64,000 nt of DNA from Diorhabda sublineata (GCF_026230105.1 NC_079482.1:8432001-8496000); one strand, 5' to 3'. Counted from the first letter of the stretch, positions 32,575 through 45,934 are shown. Notes: a model not told the origin generated them from the letters alone. Translations and numbers: made by a program.

Positions 32575-35410
32575 CGCGCGAAAATTTTCGCGATTTAATT
32601 ACATTATTCAACCAAGACGAATGTTTCAAGTATCTATAAACAATTATTCAAATATCACTTGTATGATAACACGTTCTGAATACGTTCATCTATAAAAAAG
32701 TCAAAATGTATGATGGTAATGTCAGATTTGTCATATTCACATCAGTATTACCATATCTCAAAACTTGAGTAACAACTCGTTTAGAAGAAGGGATTTCTTG
32801 GTATGAAAACCATTTTTTCTGACAAACCGATGATTATAATTATAATTACGTGTACGTTCAACTGATGATCTCTCTGATTAAGATCAAAACTAAACATGAC
32901 TTCTACTGAAATAGAAACACAGTAACAGAAAGAGAACTCACCAGTCGAGATAATTCCCGGTATGTGTAGTGTTCATTGAATTATAGCCGTTTCTATTTTT
33001 ATATATATATGTCAATGTCATATACGTACTATACTCATATAATAATTCATACATAATGAATTCTAATTATGGAACGCCTTAATGATATCAGCAATGGTTT
33101 ACATCATTTTAATAAACTTTGTTTAGTGTGTGAGGTTTTTGTAATATAACCGAATTAAAACCAAAAGTAATTTACAATAATAAAATTCATAACACATCCG
33201 AAAAAAAGATCTGGAAGTAACACAACACAATAGTTATCATATCATAAATTTTGTGCAAAGGAAGAAACAGGCATTCCAAATCCTCACAGTTATTGACTCA
33301 TGCCTTATTATTATTGCTTTGAGTTGGATAATTACCTTCTCCCTCGAAACAAATGAACTATAATTCGTGATACTTATAACCATTTACGATGATAGTTGCT
33401 CTCTGTTCAAAGCCTCAAAAAATGTATATCTCTAAAAATTTTTCATAATAATACTTCAATAAAATAATATGAATGACTCAAAGGACGAGCATAATATATT
33501 CTATATCCCAAACTTTATATTCTTTTGAATTTTGATACGCTCCCATAATCTATGAAGTATTTTCAAGAAACATTCAATTTTGATCATATGAATAATTTAC
33601 GTTAGCTTATTATTTGGAAATGTCCACATTTATCAGATTTTATCTGATTTTTACCGCTAGCCAAATCGGAGTTATCCACATCCTTTTTGATGGATCTTCT
33701 CCATCATGCAAGTTGGTTGATAAGAGGCAATAAAATAAAACATCTGCCTCAAGATAAACGGTGTATATTTACTCAACTGTTTTATTATTTCATTTCGTTC
33801 GAGTTGGTAGAAAATCGCTTTTTCTTGAGTCAGAAGTTTGGGAGTTTTACTATATAAAATTTGAATCCTATACAATATAAATTGAACAATGATTTTTCAG
33901 TGTATAAGAAATCAATTTTGCAATTTTGTTTTATATATAAAAAAACATTCTTATGAATTCCACTATTATAATTAAAAAAATGCCGTTTGAAAAGCACTGA
34001 AAATATGAGTTTGTAATTGTTTTCTTTATAAGACTAAAAATATCATAGTGAAAATATTATTGAGAAAAATTGACTTCCACGTCAACGTTTATGTACGAGA
34101 GAGGAATAAAACCTAATTTCTTATGCAAAGCTTAATACGGTCAATTTAAATATAAGAGAATAATCTATAATTTTGATAAATTTGCTGATATGTTTATATA
34201 TATTCGGTTTTTTATTGGTCTTTTATAACCATAAGCTGTACAAAACAATAGAAAAAGAAAAAGGATGGAAATTTTGTTTTATTTTAGTTCCAAGGATCTC
34301 TTCTCAATAAATTTGACTGGAAATACGATTGTAGGTGTTTCCTTTAAGAGGGAAGTCAAGTTGCATATTGTTAATAGTCTTATTTAGTTGCAGGTTGTAA
34401 GGTGCAGACTATAGCCTATTGTGAATGGCTGATTATGGAAAATTTGTAATAGCCGCGTGAACGCCGAAAAATTTGTTTTTTAACGGTTAATGAAAAAAAT
34501 ATTAACATTTAATTCTTTCCAATCATTTACAGAGAAACATGTATGAAAAATTGTTGATAGCACAGTGGAATTAGTATTACCTAGGCTTGGTGTTATGGTG
34601 TTATGGTACAGAGTTATTAAAGAAGAAAACTGTGGCGAGTTTCACACATCACATAGAACTTCGGGAAATTCAAAATTTTAAACAGAAAATCATTCGAAAG
34701 TACACGCATATTTCTTTGAAAAGGGATTTCCGACAGTAAACAAAGTTCTTCCCACGGTTCGAAATTATCAGGATTACCCTGTAATGAGTCGAAGTACACT
34801 ATGAAAACTTTTAGAACATAATAAGGCGATATTGTTGTATGAAGAAGAAATTACCTATACTATATATAATTACTATAAAAGAAATAAGAAATCAAATATA
34901 TTTTATTCAGCATACACCAAATAAATTTTGGCAAGATAAAACTGTTACAAGTCGAATAAGGTTTTTTTTTCATATAATTTATCAATTTGTTTGAACCCAT
35001 TTCCAAGAAAGGGATGTACACTGATAATAGTACATATCGGTAGTTCAAACGGTTTTGTTAAATATGGTTTTTTGACTGTTGTATCAACTCATAGCAGTGA
35101 CTACCATGGAGATATGAATGCTGATTTTTTAGAGAATGGATTAAACAAATGATATATTTTTTCCCCATAACTTTATAATAGTGATGGATAATATAAGCCC
35201 ACAATCAATTGGTTAAAAAAGATTTTCAGAATTAGTTAAATTCGAAGTTCCATCCGAAGTTCCATCCCGGTCCTATGGAAAAAGAATTATAAAAAGAAAT
35301 AATTACAAACAATTTGAAATTGATGGAGTTGTAGAAAAATGTGAAATAACGGTGGTTAGATCACCACCAAATCATTGCGAACAAAACCCGAATGAGTTGG
35401 ATTAAGCAAA
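32575..35410. other. AT-rich stretch, nothing recognised
   Basis: The terminal repeat of the preceding mariner may lie in the first 150 bp. Frames at 33672-33875, 34617-34799 and 34860-35048 (minus) lack motifs and splice context. Confidence 0.45.
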
Positions 35411-35439
35411 GAGAGAGAGAGAGAGAGATGAGAGAGAGA
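35411..35439. repeat. (GA)n microsatellite
   Basis: GA units interrupted once by T at 35429. Confidence 0.9.
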
Positions 35440-35854
35440 TGTTTTAATAAAGAATAATTTTCTCAAAATTTATGATGGTGAACAGTTGGTTTTGAAGGCT
35501 GTGAATAGTGTGAATCCTGAAAACAGGGGAAGGTAATAGAATTAAGCAATGAGAGAAAAAGTGGAAGTTGTTGGATTTTTAAATTTAAATTATTATTTCT
35601 TACTGCAACATTTTTCGTAATTCAACACTTATATAACCAGTATAATATAATGTTCTTAACATACATAAACCATTTGACTGCAAGGCGACTATGGGATGCC
35701 TGTAGCTGCCCGAAATCTTCCTCTTCTATTTTGGACGCTCCCAGGTGTAGTGCTTTGGAATTCCGTAGTGTTTCACTATCTACCATCATTTTCAATACTG
35801 TTTCCATTATTCTGTAGCTGATACCACAGAATGATTTAGGTTAAACGAAGGGCT

Positions 35855-36235
35855 TGTATATCCCCTCTTTAGGAACTAATCAGCTATTCCATTTCCCTCC
35901 ACTCTGGTGTGTCCCGGAATCCATGGTAAAGTAACTCTATTTTTCTTGTCAAGATCGTTTAATTTTTCTAGGCAATACCAAAGTTTCTATGATATTGAAG
36001 CTTAAAACTCTAATGGCTGCATGGTTATTGGACTAGATGAAGATCTCTTCTTGCGATAGTTCTTTTCTAGATTGAACTGCACACATTTTTCAATTGCAAA
36101 AATATCTGCTTGAAAAATGCTTGGTGTCTTACTCAGGCTTTCAGGGTGTTTGTTCGGGACCTGTACACTTCTATTCCAGTTCTGTCTGCTGTTTTAGATC
36201 CGTCCGTATTACCAACCAATGCTACTAACAGAAAT
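35855..36235 (-). pseudogene. Non-LTR retrotransposon RNase H domain relic
   Basis: Minus strand, broken frames, order intact. VALVGNTDGSKTADRTGIEV contains the first catalytic Asp (TDGSK). SKTPSIFQADIFAIEKCVQF contains the catalytic Glu block (QAExxAIxxC). A changed SNNHAAIRVL replaces the SDSQAAIxAL block. LNDLDKKNRVTLPWIPGH then TRVEGNGIAD closes with the WxPGHxGxxGNExAD block. This is the classic RNase H of jockey/R1-type retrotransposons. A frame at 35622-35807 lies just downstream but shows no clear continuation. Confidence 0.82.
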
Positions 36236-37391
36236 AATTTTTTTCATCGGTTTTTTTTTCTTGATTCTTAAAATTAGTAGTGTCTCTTCAAGTTAAATTA
36301 TAAATCTTGTAATCTCTTGTAATACCTTCTATTTGGTTAATTCTAAAGTTCGATTTAACAATTCTAGAGCATTATTTTTCGTATAAAAATCAAGTTATTT
36401 CATCAATTTTTTCATTTAATAATATATTGTCTTCGAGAGCTAGAAATTGTACAAAATTTCAAGAAAATATGTTGACTAAATGTTGATGAAAATTTTATCA
36501 AAAAAATTCATTCTGAACAAATGGACAAACTAAGAGTATTTGAATAAAGTGTCGTAGAAATATGAGAAGAGAAACATGATTTGAGTTAAAATTGTAATGT
36601 TCAATTGATCTTATGCATCAGCATAATCAATTCAAAATAAATACAGATTTCTGGTGAAATATTTGGGTGCTAAGAAAACAACATTAATAAACTTCATTTG
36701 ATAAAAACAACTCATAAATAAAATAAAAATAATTGTGAAAACCTCAATTCACTATTTCGTTTCTTCTCATCATAATCAACAAAATATCTCATCCAAAAAT
36801 TCATTTAAAAAATAATATTTAAAAAAGATCATTCACCTTTCACTGAATTTGTTCTACATGCAACAAATATTTTACGAAAACTCTTTTAAAGCAAAACTAC
36901 ACATTGGAAAGTTACTGAATTTAAGATGTAACTGTTAGCATCAACCGACCGCGTAAAACTTTGCGAATGTACTAAATTATCGATCTATATAGCGAGGTTC
37001 CACTCCGTTTCTACTCTAACTGCTTCATTAGTGGGACAAGATCACATTCAAAGTTCCTATTTATAACATCAAACAGGTAATCGTTGTGTTAATGAATACT
37101 TGGGAAAATCTGCTTCTCACACATTTCAGATAGAGAATATAGAGTTTAATTCGCTATATTATTCAAATGGATATCAAAATCTATTTATCTCAGTGTATCA
37201 TAATGACATACTTTATTAGACTCAGTACCATGAACAAAAAATATTAAAAATTTAATGAAAATAAACTTGTGTGCATAGAAATTGGCACACTGTAAACTTT
37301 TGACTTTAATTAACTTTATATATTTTTTAAATTATTCATCAGATTAAAAAAAATAAATATCCTGTTTGAAAAACAATTTAATATGTTCTAA
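36236..37391. other. Nothing recognised
   Basis: AT-rich spacer up to the 3' end of the minus-strand Helitron. Confidence 0.45.
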
Positions 37392-37945
37392 CTAGCTTTT
37401 ATCCGAGGCTTCGCTCGCATTAAAGCCATTGAATAAGTATCAGAGATCATTTCAATTGAAATGAATCAATATAATAACTATATTTCATTCCTTGGCTGGG
37501 ATTATCGATTTTTAAAAATTACTACGTACAATGTACAGTTTTAAAATCGTACGGACCAAATAACAATCGATCATTTAAGGCCGAGAAAACCCACCAGTAT
37601 ATGAAACTTGCAACGAGAATCTGAACGTGAAACACTTTGTTGAACTGTCAAAAGTACAAAAACGAAAGACTTACTAACAACTTTCCAAACACCATAATTT
37701 CTCTATTTAATAATAATTGTTATACTACAAACTTAATCTAATATCTAAAAGAAACTCAACTGTATCATGAATTGGGAACAACTGATATAACAGAATAACC
37801 TTTGAAGTTGATACGACAATAAATATTTTTGTAGACTATAAGTTTTTCCGTCGGGTGCAAATTCCGGGCTTTAGACACACACGAGCAGGCTACATATTGT
37901 TGACCATGAGGAAAGCATGGGTTTTCTAAAGGCACTCTCGCTGTA

Positions 37946-38834
37946 CGATGATCGTCCCAGTAGTATCTGGCCTGACCTAGAGATGGCGGTAATTGCTTGG
38001 AAGATACCACTGTATTAAGAGGTACACAATCCATACAGTTTTAAGACGCCACGTTGCTTAGTATTTGTTTGGCAGCCATCAATAGTAAACGTTTTCAGTG
38101 CATTTGGTCATCGTTATATTATAAAATACTTTTATTTGAAAGGCGTTAGCCCAACCAATATAAAAGCTGAACTGCTCCTCTGTTATCAGCAGTAACATAT
38201 TGGGTAGCAGAATTTAAACGAGGCCGTACGACCTGTGAAGATCAGCATCGCAGTGGTCGACCAAATGAGATCATGACTCCATAAATGTTGAAGAAAATCG
38301 CCAAAATTGGTACTGGATGATCGTTGACAAACATCGACTTTGCTCACAATGGAACAAAAACAGCGTGTTTGGCAATGTTTTATAGAAATAAAGTCGAATT
38401 TCTGCGCCGTTTCATAAACATGGATGAAACGTGGTTCCACGTTTGATCGAAGAAATCAAGGAAAAACGGCCGCATCTGGCTAAGAAGAAAGTATTGTTCC
38501 ATAAAGACAATGCAGCAGCTCACACAGCCAAAATTAATGAGTTAAAGTTTGAATTGCTACCTCACTTACCCTCCCTCGGATAATTTTCTGTTCCCAGACT
38601 TTAAAAAATGGATCATTGGTCAAAGATTTACCAACAATGAACAGGTGATGTCGGCAATTTTTGGCTATTTTAAGTAGCTTGACGATTCTAATTATAAAAA
38701 GGGTATCGAACTTATTGAACATCGCTGGGAAAAGTGTATTGTGCTAAAAGGAGATTACGTTAAAAAATAAATATATTTTTTTCCAAAATTTGTGTGTTTT
38801 TTTATTGGGTCAGGTACTTCTGGGACCACCCTCG
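37946..38834 (+). mobile_element. mariner element inserted in the Helitron helicase
   Basis: The left end CGATGATCGTCCCAGTAGTA and the reverse complement of the right end, CGAGGGTGGTCCCAGAAGTA, agree at 21 of 27 terminal positions. TA flanks both sides (37944-37945 and 38835-38836). Inside, the plus strand encodes pieces of a transposase. The insertion separates TINKALWQ from the helicase part ending HGQQYVA, so it came after the Helitron. Other members of the family are at 20635, 29470 and 54112. Confidence 0.88.
38195..38770 (+). pseudogene. mariner transposase, decayed
   Basis: VAEFKRGRTTCEDQHRSGRP (about 38200-38262) is the end of the helix-turn-helix region with the SGRP linker. NMDETWFHV near 38418 is the first catalytic block (DExW). 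A shortened segment follows, with HKDNAAAHTA in shifted frame near 38504 (second Asp). PDFKKWIIGQRFTNNEQVMS then IELIEHRWEKCIVLKGDYVK (about 38598-38763) is the C-terminus. Stops and internal deletions make it non-functional. The minus-strand frames here are shadows. Confidence 0.8.
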
Positions 38835-39800
38835 TATTATCTGCCATAGGGCTTTGTTTATAGTACCAGCAAAACTAAGCATGACGGGAAACTGAATCCT
38901 TTTGAATGGTCAATGGGATTAATTGTGATCCGAAATGTGATAACACTGTCTCTCTTACCGACACCTTTTAATATAGTAATACCAAGTATATTCTGCCCCA
39001 ATTTTGTTATTTGAAGCCTTGTTCCATTATATAGTCGAGGAGCATCTAGATTTAGCATAAGCATTACTGGTATATTTAGTTTCAATTGAAGTTTATACAA
39101 CGGTACACCCGACAGTTCAAGTAAAGTACTTAGTTCCGTATGCTTAATTGTATCTATTGACAAATATTCCTTCATTTCTCCTTGCATCATTTTCAAAATA
39201 TCTATATTGATCTTATTAACTACTTCATTTTTTGGTACTGATATTGCTCTTGCACACAACCCTGATCACTACTTAAATTTTGTATCAATTCTCGAGAAAC
39301 GTTAGTAATGAGATCCACATAATTTTTTATAGTAATATATAACCTTCCACGTCGACGTCTAAATTAACCATCCTCAACTGTCAACATCAACATTCGTTTT
39401 TCAGCTCTCGACCATTGATGCATGCTTGAATTTCATTTGCTTCTGTCTCCCTCTGAATGACTCGGGGGGTTTGTCGGAAATCACCAGCCAATAAAACTAT
39501 TCCTCCCATTATATCTGTACTATTTCGCAATTTCTGCAGAGTCCAGTTTAAAGCTTCTATAGCCTTCTTGTGATACATTGTACTTTCATCCTTGATTCTG
39601 TGAGACTTTTGCAGCATGGATCCGCGATTAATCTTTTGATAGCCAGATTTTCTCTTCCGAGGCATTTTTAAAGAAAAGTAGAGTGAGAATTAAAACCAAA
39701 GAGTAAGATCTGAAATAATGAATAACATCTAACCACAAAAATGACATCTAAAAACTGACACCTCAAAAATTCGAATAGTTTTATTCCGCATATATAATGA

Positions 39801-41679
39801 CAAAAAAATAAAAATAAATATAAGAAACCAAACAGCTGAAAGTAAGTCAGTTGGATTGGATCTTAACGTGACCGTGACCGGTAATACAGTGCAACGTTAT
39901 AACAGTACGCAGGATTGGAACTTCATTACTAGAATGCTAGATAGCGTTGAAGAAGGTAGATTTCGAAATTTTTTGACAAATCATTTTTTTATCTCCCGTA
40001 AAAAATAATGTTTTTTCATAAAAAGTATCCTAGGTCACTTTGAACACCTCCAAAAATATATTCACAAATATATAAAGATTCTCGCTAGAATTCGTTCTTT
40101 ATTGATTCTAAGTTACATCTTTGTCTGTTTTATCTGCCTTTTAACATTCCTTAGAGAAATGGAATTAATGTATCGTATAAAAGCAGTTCTTTATTATATA
40201 AATAAAAGACATACTTTCAAACATATACTCAGCCTTGCATTTTCTATCACTTTCAAATTTGTTTTAGAAATTTCAACTTTTCTCTAGCAATTAGGTAAAT
40301 CTACTCTTAGTTTTTTTAGTAGTAGTTGTACTAGCAGTAAATGAAGGTTGAGAAATTTTCCTTAAAAGCTGATATTTGCTGATATTTTTGTGTTGAAATA
40401 TTATATTTCCCATTTTTCGTTTCATTTTTACTCAACCACAAAATCCCTCTAGGTATCTTAATAATGAAGAATTGTGTATTAACATTTTACTCCCTAATAA
40501 ATTCTCATATATAAATGTGCCGAGAAAGTTGTAAAACCGTAAAACGAACTTTACTACAACCATTATTCAGTGAACGTGTAAATGTAGGGAGCGAAAATTC
40601 TATTTTTATTTTTCTTTGTTGTCCCATATTGTATAATACTTAGCACGTGTATGTTTTTTATTTGTCGATAGTAAACGAAGTTACAGGAAATGTCATTTAC
40701 CACATCAAACCTATCTATGAAAATCTGTTTTTTTATTAGCCACTATGCAACCTACTAATATGAGAAAATTACATGTTGGCTGAATGTAGCATGGCACAGT
40801 GGCGAGTTTGTATAGCTGTTGAAAAAGTAGTCGATATACAAAATGTGTTTCTTTGGACGTCCCGTTTCCTCTTTTTTATCACTCTCCATTCTGTAAAAGT
40901 GTCAAGTCACCTCTTATTGTTTCGTTCTACATTTGATCCCGTCCAGGGAAATAACTGATTCTGCTTGGGTACTTCATTCTCTGCTGCTTGAATGTTACAT
41001 TTGAATGAGTACCCAGCTACCACAACAATGTATAAGGACTGGTCGAAATATACACCTCCATTTTGGTGTTTTTGTTATTTATTTACTTTCCAGAAAATTT
41101 CTAAAGAATAACTCATGATAATGTCGAATTGCTAGGCTGATTCTTTCATTTTCCTCTGACATTTGTATGATGATAGTATACTAAATTTTTTTGGGTTATC
41201 CCTGTTTCAGTCTCTAAGAAAGGACACTATTGAGCAGTGCATTAAGACTTTTATAAAAATGGGAGTTCAAATCAGAATGTATCTGTGGGAGCTATAAAAA
41301 TATCTGTTTATGCTCGTCCAGCTCGTTCTACCTAAAACAATGCTACTAGTCACGATCATGTGATCATCAACTTCAACTAGTGTTGTTTAATATCTTAGCG
41401 ACATCATTGACGCAAGTTTTGAATAAGGAGTAGAATTTACATGTGCCTACACGAAGAAAATCATCTATAGAGGCATTTGCCACTTTCACGTCGATGGATT
41501 TTTTAATAAGCAGAATTTCCGTATTTAGACAAATGATAATCCATGTGTGATTGTTGGAAAGCCGATGTATGCACAAAGAGTAGCATGCGAAAATGAGGTC
41601 AACCAAGCAGTTACCCTTAATGCTGTTGTATGATAATAATAGATTTTTTATACCCAGAAATTCATTATATGGCACTAGA
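39801..41679. other. Nothing recognised
   Basis: AT-rich. Frames at 40102-40287, 40773-40958 and 41373-41675 show no motif. Part of the Helitron 5' end may extend in here. Confidence 0.4.
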
Positions 41680-42480
41680 TGGGCCCACTTGCTGTTTTGT
41701 TCTCATTTCCTGCAATATATCATTCATTATCTTCATAAATAGCGTTGGACTCAGTACTCTCTCCTGTCTTTATTCTTCTTGTTGTGAAATTCTCGAATTA
41801 AAACATGATTTTGCCTCATCTGGTTCCTCGTTGTTTTATATATACTTTGACATTGTTTCTCAATTCGACCACATCTCCTCTTTGTTGTAAACTTCTTCTT
41901 ATTTGATTTCTTCGGACGCTGCCAAATGCTTTTTGGACATCTTTGAAGCCATATCTACTTTTTGATCTGTTTTGTTTTTCTTCTCTAATATCCGTCTAAA
42001 TGTAAATACATGTTCTTATGTACTTTTACCTTACCTACAGCAGCTTTGCGATGCCTCTTATTAGATGTCTATTATTTTCCTCTGCAATTTCTCTAAGTAA
42101 CTAAAAAGTAATTAAATTATATACATCTCCCAATTTGTCGGTGTTCTCCATCTCTATTCGCTGTATAACTCTATTAGCGTTTTTAAACCCATTTTTCCAA
42201 AATTTTGTAGAATCTCTCTGTACTGCTTGTCACTTAATAATTTTCTAGTTTTGGATACCTTTCATCTTGTATTTCCATTTGTTCCTCCTCTTCTACATTG
42301 AAGTTTTTATTTGTTGTAAATGGTTCGGTTTCTCCTTTCTTAATATTTTGATCTCTGAGGAAAAAAAGTCTTTGATTTCTTTCTTTCTTTCCTATAGCTT
42401 CAAAACAGTCTTTTGTTGCAGTAAAAACTTGATTAATACTTCTTTATTTGGTGTATGTTCTCAGGGCTGAAAGTAGTTAG
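41680..42480 (-). pseudogene. Decayed non-LTR reverse transcriptase
   Basis: On the minus strand near 41770-41700 the phrase RQERVLSPTLFMKIMNDILQ followed by EMRTKQQVG matches the RT block (VRQGxxLSPxLFxIxMxxIL) just before the YADD motif. The YADD itself was not found. Upstream, weaker pieces such as EIQDERYPKLENY and MGLKTLIELYSE fit the N-terminal part of RTE/L1-like reverse transcriptases. The rest is riddled with stops. Assignment to non-LTR RT rests mainly on the LSPTLF block. Confidence 0.5.
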
Positions 42481-43128
42481 TGATCAAATCTAGAGATTAT
42501 GAGTCGTGATACTGTGGCATTGTCTTGGAGAAATAGATTTCTTTCTTATATCTATAGGACTGTGTTTAACGAAATGCAGAGGATAGAAGCAACTCGATAT
42601 TTGTGTTTTTGCCCACATCAGGTGTGTTTTGCTGAGTTCAGTCCACTTAAATAACTGTACAAATTGTATAACTGTATAAATAAATTTTGATTTATGTGTG
42701 TAGTGGTTTCATTCATGATTTCATATTGATGCCAAAAATTCTTGTTCCTACGTTTATGCAATAAACAGAACTTTATTGAACTATATTTACTGGAAAAGGT
42801 GGATCTGTATTGCACTAGTGCAATAAATAGAGCGGTTTGTGATCAAAACAAACATAATCATTCAAATGAGCGAAATATTTCATTATTTTTTTGTCAGATT
42901 GTAATACGTTTCAAAGAATTGCGGATTTTATTTTATTATCAATCATATTTATTATGTACTGGATTACAAAATTACTAGAAAGTGCATTTTTTCTCTAAAA
43001 TGCCATATGATCACAATTTATAAACACAAACGTAAATGCCTCAAACATACGCGATTACGACTACTAATGATTTGGATAATTTTTTTTTTCATGAATGTAG
43101 AAAAATATTGAATGGGACTCATGCAGTA
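42481..43128. other. AT-rich stretch with TTGCACTAGTGCAA palindrome
   Basis: A 14-bp perfect palindrome lies at 42810-42823, directly followed by taaatag. Its TTGCAC half recurs as the arms of the inverted repeat at 43129-43201, so 42810-43201 may be one repeat unit. Confidence 0.4.
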
Positions 43129-43201
43129 TTTATTGCACTCTACGTTTCGCCAAACTCGGCCTAACGGCCTGGCTAGACAAATTCACATCGCGTGCAATAA
43201 A
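43129..43201. repeat. GC-richer island bounded by inverted TTTATTGCAC arms
   Basis: TTTATTGCAC at 43129-43138 and GTGCAATAAA at 43192-43201 enclose 53 bp that are unusually GC-rich for this window, including cggcctaacggcctgg, itself a small hairpin. The arms match the palindrome at 42810-42823. It looks like a terminal structure of a repeat family. No coding is present. Confidence 0.5.
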
Positions 43202-45335
43202 CACTTACTGTTGCATAAATAACTATTATTTTGCTTATACAGATCTGAATCATGACTTAGTTATTTTCCATTGTGAGAAAACGCGCTATTCACGCGAGAA
43301 GCTTTTTCATGCACAAAGTCACGAGTAAAATGTAGTTTACTTCCATATGATACCTTCTTGTGTATACTATCTCTCACAATTTTATTTTTCTGTTTTCCAT
43401 GCCGACTTTCCCGACTTGTTTATTATTTTTTTCGTTTAACCTTCTTTTTAGAAGTCTTGCTCTTTGGCGCACCGTCAATGCTCGTACGGCCATGTTTAGC
43501 TTAGTATAACAGTTAATGATGGAGAAGAGTTATCATTATCCTTTTCATGTTAAACATTTGTCCTGTATAATCCCACTTAGAAACATTTTTTCATCAATGA
43601 GGACTTCTTTTTTATCCATTGTTTAGAACAACACGAAGTTCACTTTAAGTATTGGAGGGAGTTAATTCTGAATTTGTTAGCTGTCGTTTAAACCGAGGTT
43701 TTATTGATGGATGACACATCTTCAATTTAATTTAAGCTGACCAATGATAAAAATTCTTTCTACAGAACGATTATCAATGGATTATCGTATTGACACAAAT
43801 TAAGTGAATACCAATAGTTTTAAACACACTAATTATATGGTCAAAGCCAGATTTTGCCATATATTAGCAAAATATTGGACATAATCATATTGATAGGAAA
43901 TAGTAAAGAATTTGATTATTGTTAATTTTCTACTTACTATCATATTTTCAACACTAGTTTCTCTTTGGAAAGAATTAAATTATAAACTTTCATGTGAAAT
44001 ATCGTAAAATCTGCGTTTGTAAAAAACAGAAATATAAAGAGACTCGTTTCTAACATCATTCTCTTCTTGTAATATCTCAGACCTACCCCTGTTGTTGCGT
44101 TAAATAAATAATTCATGTTGTACAAGTTCGCCAAGTTGACTTAACTTACTGAAAAGGAGAAAATGTATTTTATAAGAAAATACTGTGATTAGTATTCAGA
44201 GCGCCCTAAAGAATACCCAACAACAACAAAAAATCGTATTGAAACAAGACGCTGAAAGCAACCAAAAACAGGGAATTACTTTGATAAATTCGTAAAAGTT
44301 TTCTTCACCGATAAGTAATCGAGTCATTAACATTTTGAGTTATTTGTTGTAGAAGGTAGAATATCAGGAAGCCTGTTCGAATCTAACAAATATTTGACAA
44401 GACAAGAAAGACAAGACATAACTGTGAAAAGGATTGGCTTCGTTTTCTCAGTTATGTTGTCCAACAATCTAAAGACTAGTCAGGTGTATTTTATCCAGAT
44501 AGCAGTAATTTTATACAGTAAACAAACGATACCAATCAAGCGAACTTTATGTACAAGAAGGTAATCCCTATTACATTCGAGTCGTTCGAGTGGCGCCTGC
44601 CTTGTGGATATTGATTTTGAACTTCTGTAGGTTGTAGTATACGAGTAGTTCTTCCAATATCAATTGCAGAAAACAGTTATGCGAGGAACAATCAATATTT
44701 CATAAATACGCCCGGCACTCATACCAAATTAAGCAATGAAAAATAATGTTTACTCCTCGTATAAAATTCATCTAACAAACCGTCAGTCCACGTGGACTCA
44801 TCATCTCCACTTTTACCAATGAAAACATCGGATCGTAGACATAAATGCATTTCTATTCACCGAAGCTCTCGGAAGGCATATGTATACAATTTCTTTGAAA
44901 CATTCCTGCTAGATAGTCTGCGATAAGCAGTGGTATGGCTTGGTCAGATTCATTTAATTCATAAATTTCTTTAAATAAAGAGAAATATTGCGTTCGTTGG
45001 ACCATTGGCGAATGAAGACAATTAAATTACACATTGTAGTGAGCATAAAGACAGGTATGAATTTAATAATAAAGATTTAGATATACAAGCGCAACAAGTT
45101 ATTTTGAATATATTCGAATGTTTGAAAAAGCAAAATATTCAACAATTAACTAGAGTAAATAAATTTTCCATTTAGTCAGGAAAGGGGTTGCTGTGGATCT
45201 TTCACAGAACCGAAAAACATGTAAAGAAAAACTGACAAAGCTACTCAATATTTTATACGTAGGACAATTTATGGTTTATATAAGAAGAACAGTGCTGCGA
45301 CATTAGAAGTAATACAGCAAAAGGTAGGAAATTAT
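43202..45335. other. Nothing recognised
   Basis: AT-rich; no supported exon or element. The 5' part of the transposase relic at 45336 may start near 45180. Confidence 0.4.
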
Positions 45336-45515
45336 CCAGAATACAATTATACAAGTTTGGAACCATTGCGACAAGTTTTGTCAGCATGTGGTTTTCAACA
45401 TAAAAAACAGAATAAACGGATGGCAAAATCTGAATCGTTAAGGATAATTTGATGGCGACAAGTTTATTTGCGTCAGATAAAAGACTCAGTTCACGTCTGG
45501 TACCCTGTTTAAACC
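45336..45515 (+). pseudogene. Possible transposase fragment (winged-helix/linker region)
   Basis: A frame with one TGA reads YTSLEPLRQVLSACGFQHKK, then QNKRMAKSESLRII, a stop, and WRQVYLRQIKDSVHVWYPV. It resembles the segment before the first catalytic Asp in DDE transposase-like proteins of insects (LxxLGFxxKKxxNKRxxLxExxxIVxWRxxYLRxI). The DDE part itself is not visible. Family placement is tentative. Confidence 0.42.
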
Positions 45516-45934
45516 AAACTCCCTTACAGGCAGGTATATTTTACTCGTCTATTTACGTTTTATAATTCAATATTCAGTTGTAGCAAGTTAACGAGGTATA
45601 ATAATGATTTTTTTCTAAGTTCCAAGCAGGACTACAATTGAGTGCATCTATCTTAACAACGGCGTATAATGCAGTACAATTTATAATGATTGGATTGCCT
45701 TTTAACGAATACTTTTTATCATATGATATTCATATTTTTAACAGTATTTTAAAAAATAATAAATTTATAAAATGAGGTAACTACGCCTATGGTAGATCAA
45801 TCAAAATTGTCGGGAAGATTTTTCATAATCTGCCATTGATATTGGAGGAACTATAATCGAGAAAGATGTGTTTTGGTAGCTGATTCCACAGGCTGGAACA
45901 AAAAAAGGAGATACGATAAATTAAAGTTTTAGGC

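Larger units (their letters stand above)
37765..39665 (-). pseudogene. PIF1-like helicase part of a Helitron replicase (interrupted)
   Basis: Segments in minus order: DESTMYHKKAIEALNWTLQK and GGIVLLAGDFRQTPRVIQR (Walker B-like DES and the GDFRQ motif) at 39590-39430. Then CARAISVPKNEVVNKINIDI, LYKLQLKLNIPVMLMLNLD and RLYNGTRLQITKLGQNIL at 39255-38975, then FPVMLSFAGTINKALWQ at about 38895-38845. The mariner comes next, then ENPCFPHGQQYVACSCVSKA and RNLHPTEKLIVYKNIY at about 37930-37820. These match PIF1 motifs in Helitron proteins (AKNxxVxxIN, NLD...LCNGTRL, FAMTINKSQGQ, HGQLYVAxSR). Several frame breaks exist independently of the mariner. Confidence 0.85.
37392..39800 (-). mobile_element. 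Helitron with PIF1-like helicase, interrupted by a mariner
   Basis: On the minus strand the 3' end reads GCGAGCGAAGCCTCGG, then ATAAAAGCTAG at 37402-37392, followed by T. That is a hairpin-capable segment plus CTAG, as expected for Helitrons. A helicase relic occupies 37765-39665 and a mariner sits at 37946-38834. The 5' end is uncertain; a TC at 39800 is followed by ATTATATATGCGG but is preceded by G, not A. The frame beginning MPRKRKSGYQK at 39665 looks like a Helitron protein leader. It joins directly to helicase sequence, so the Rep domain and Walker A part were deleted. Confidence 0.72.
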
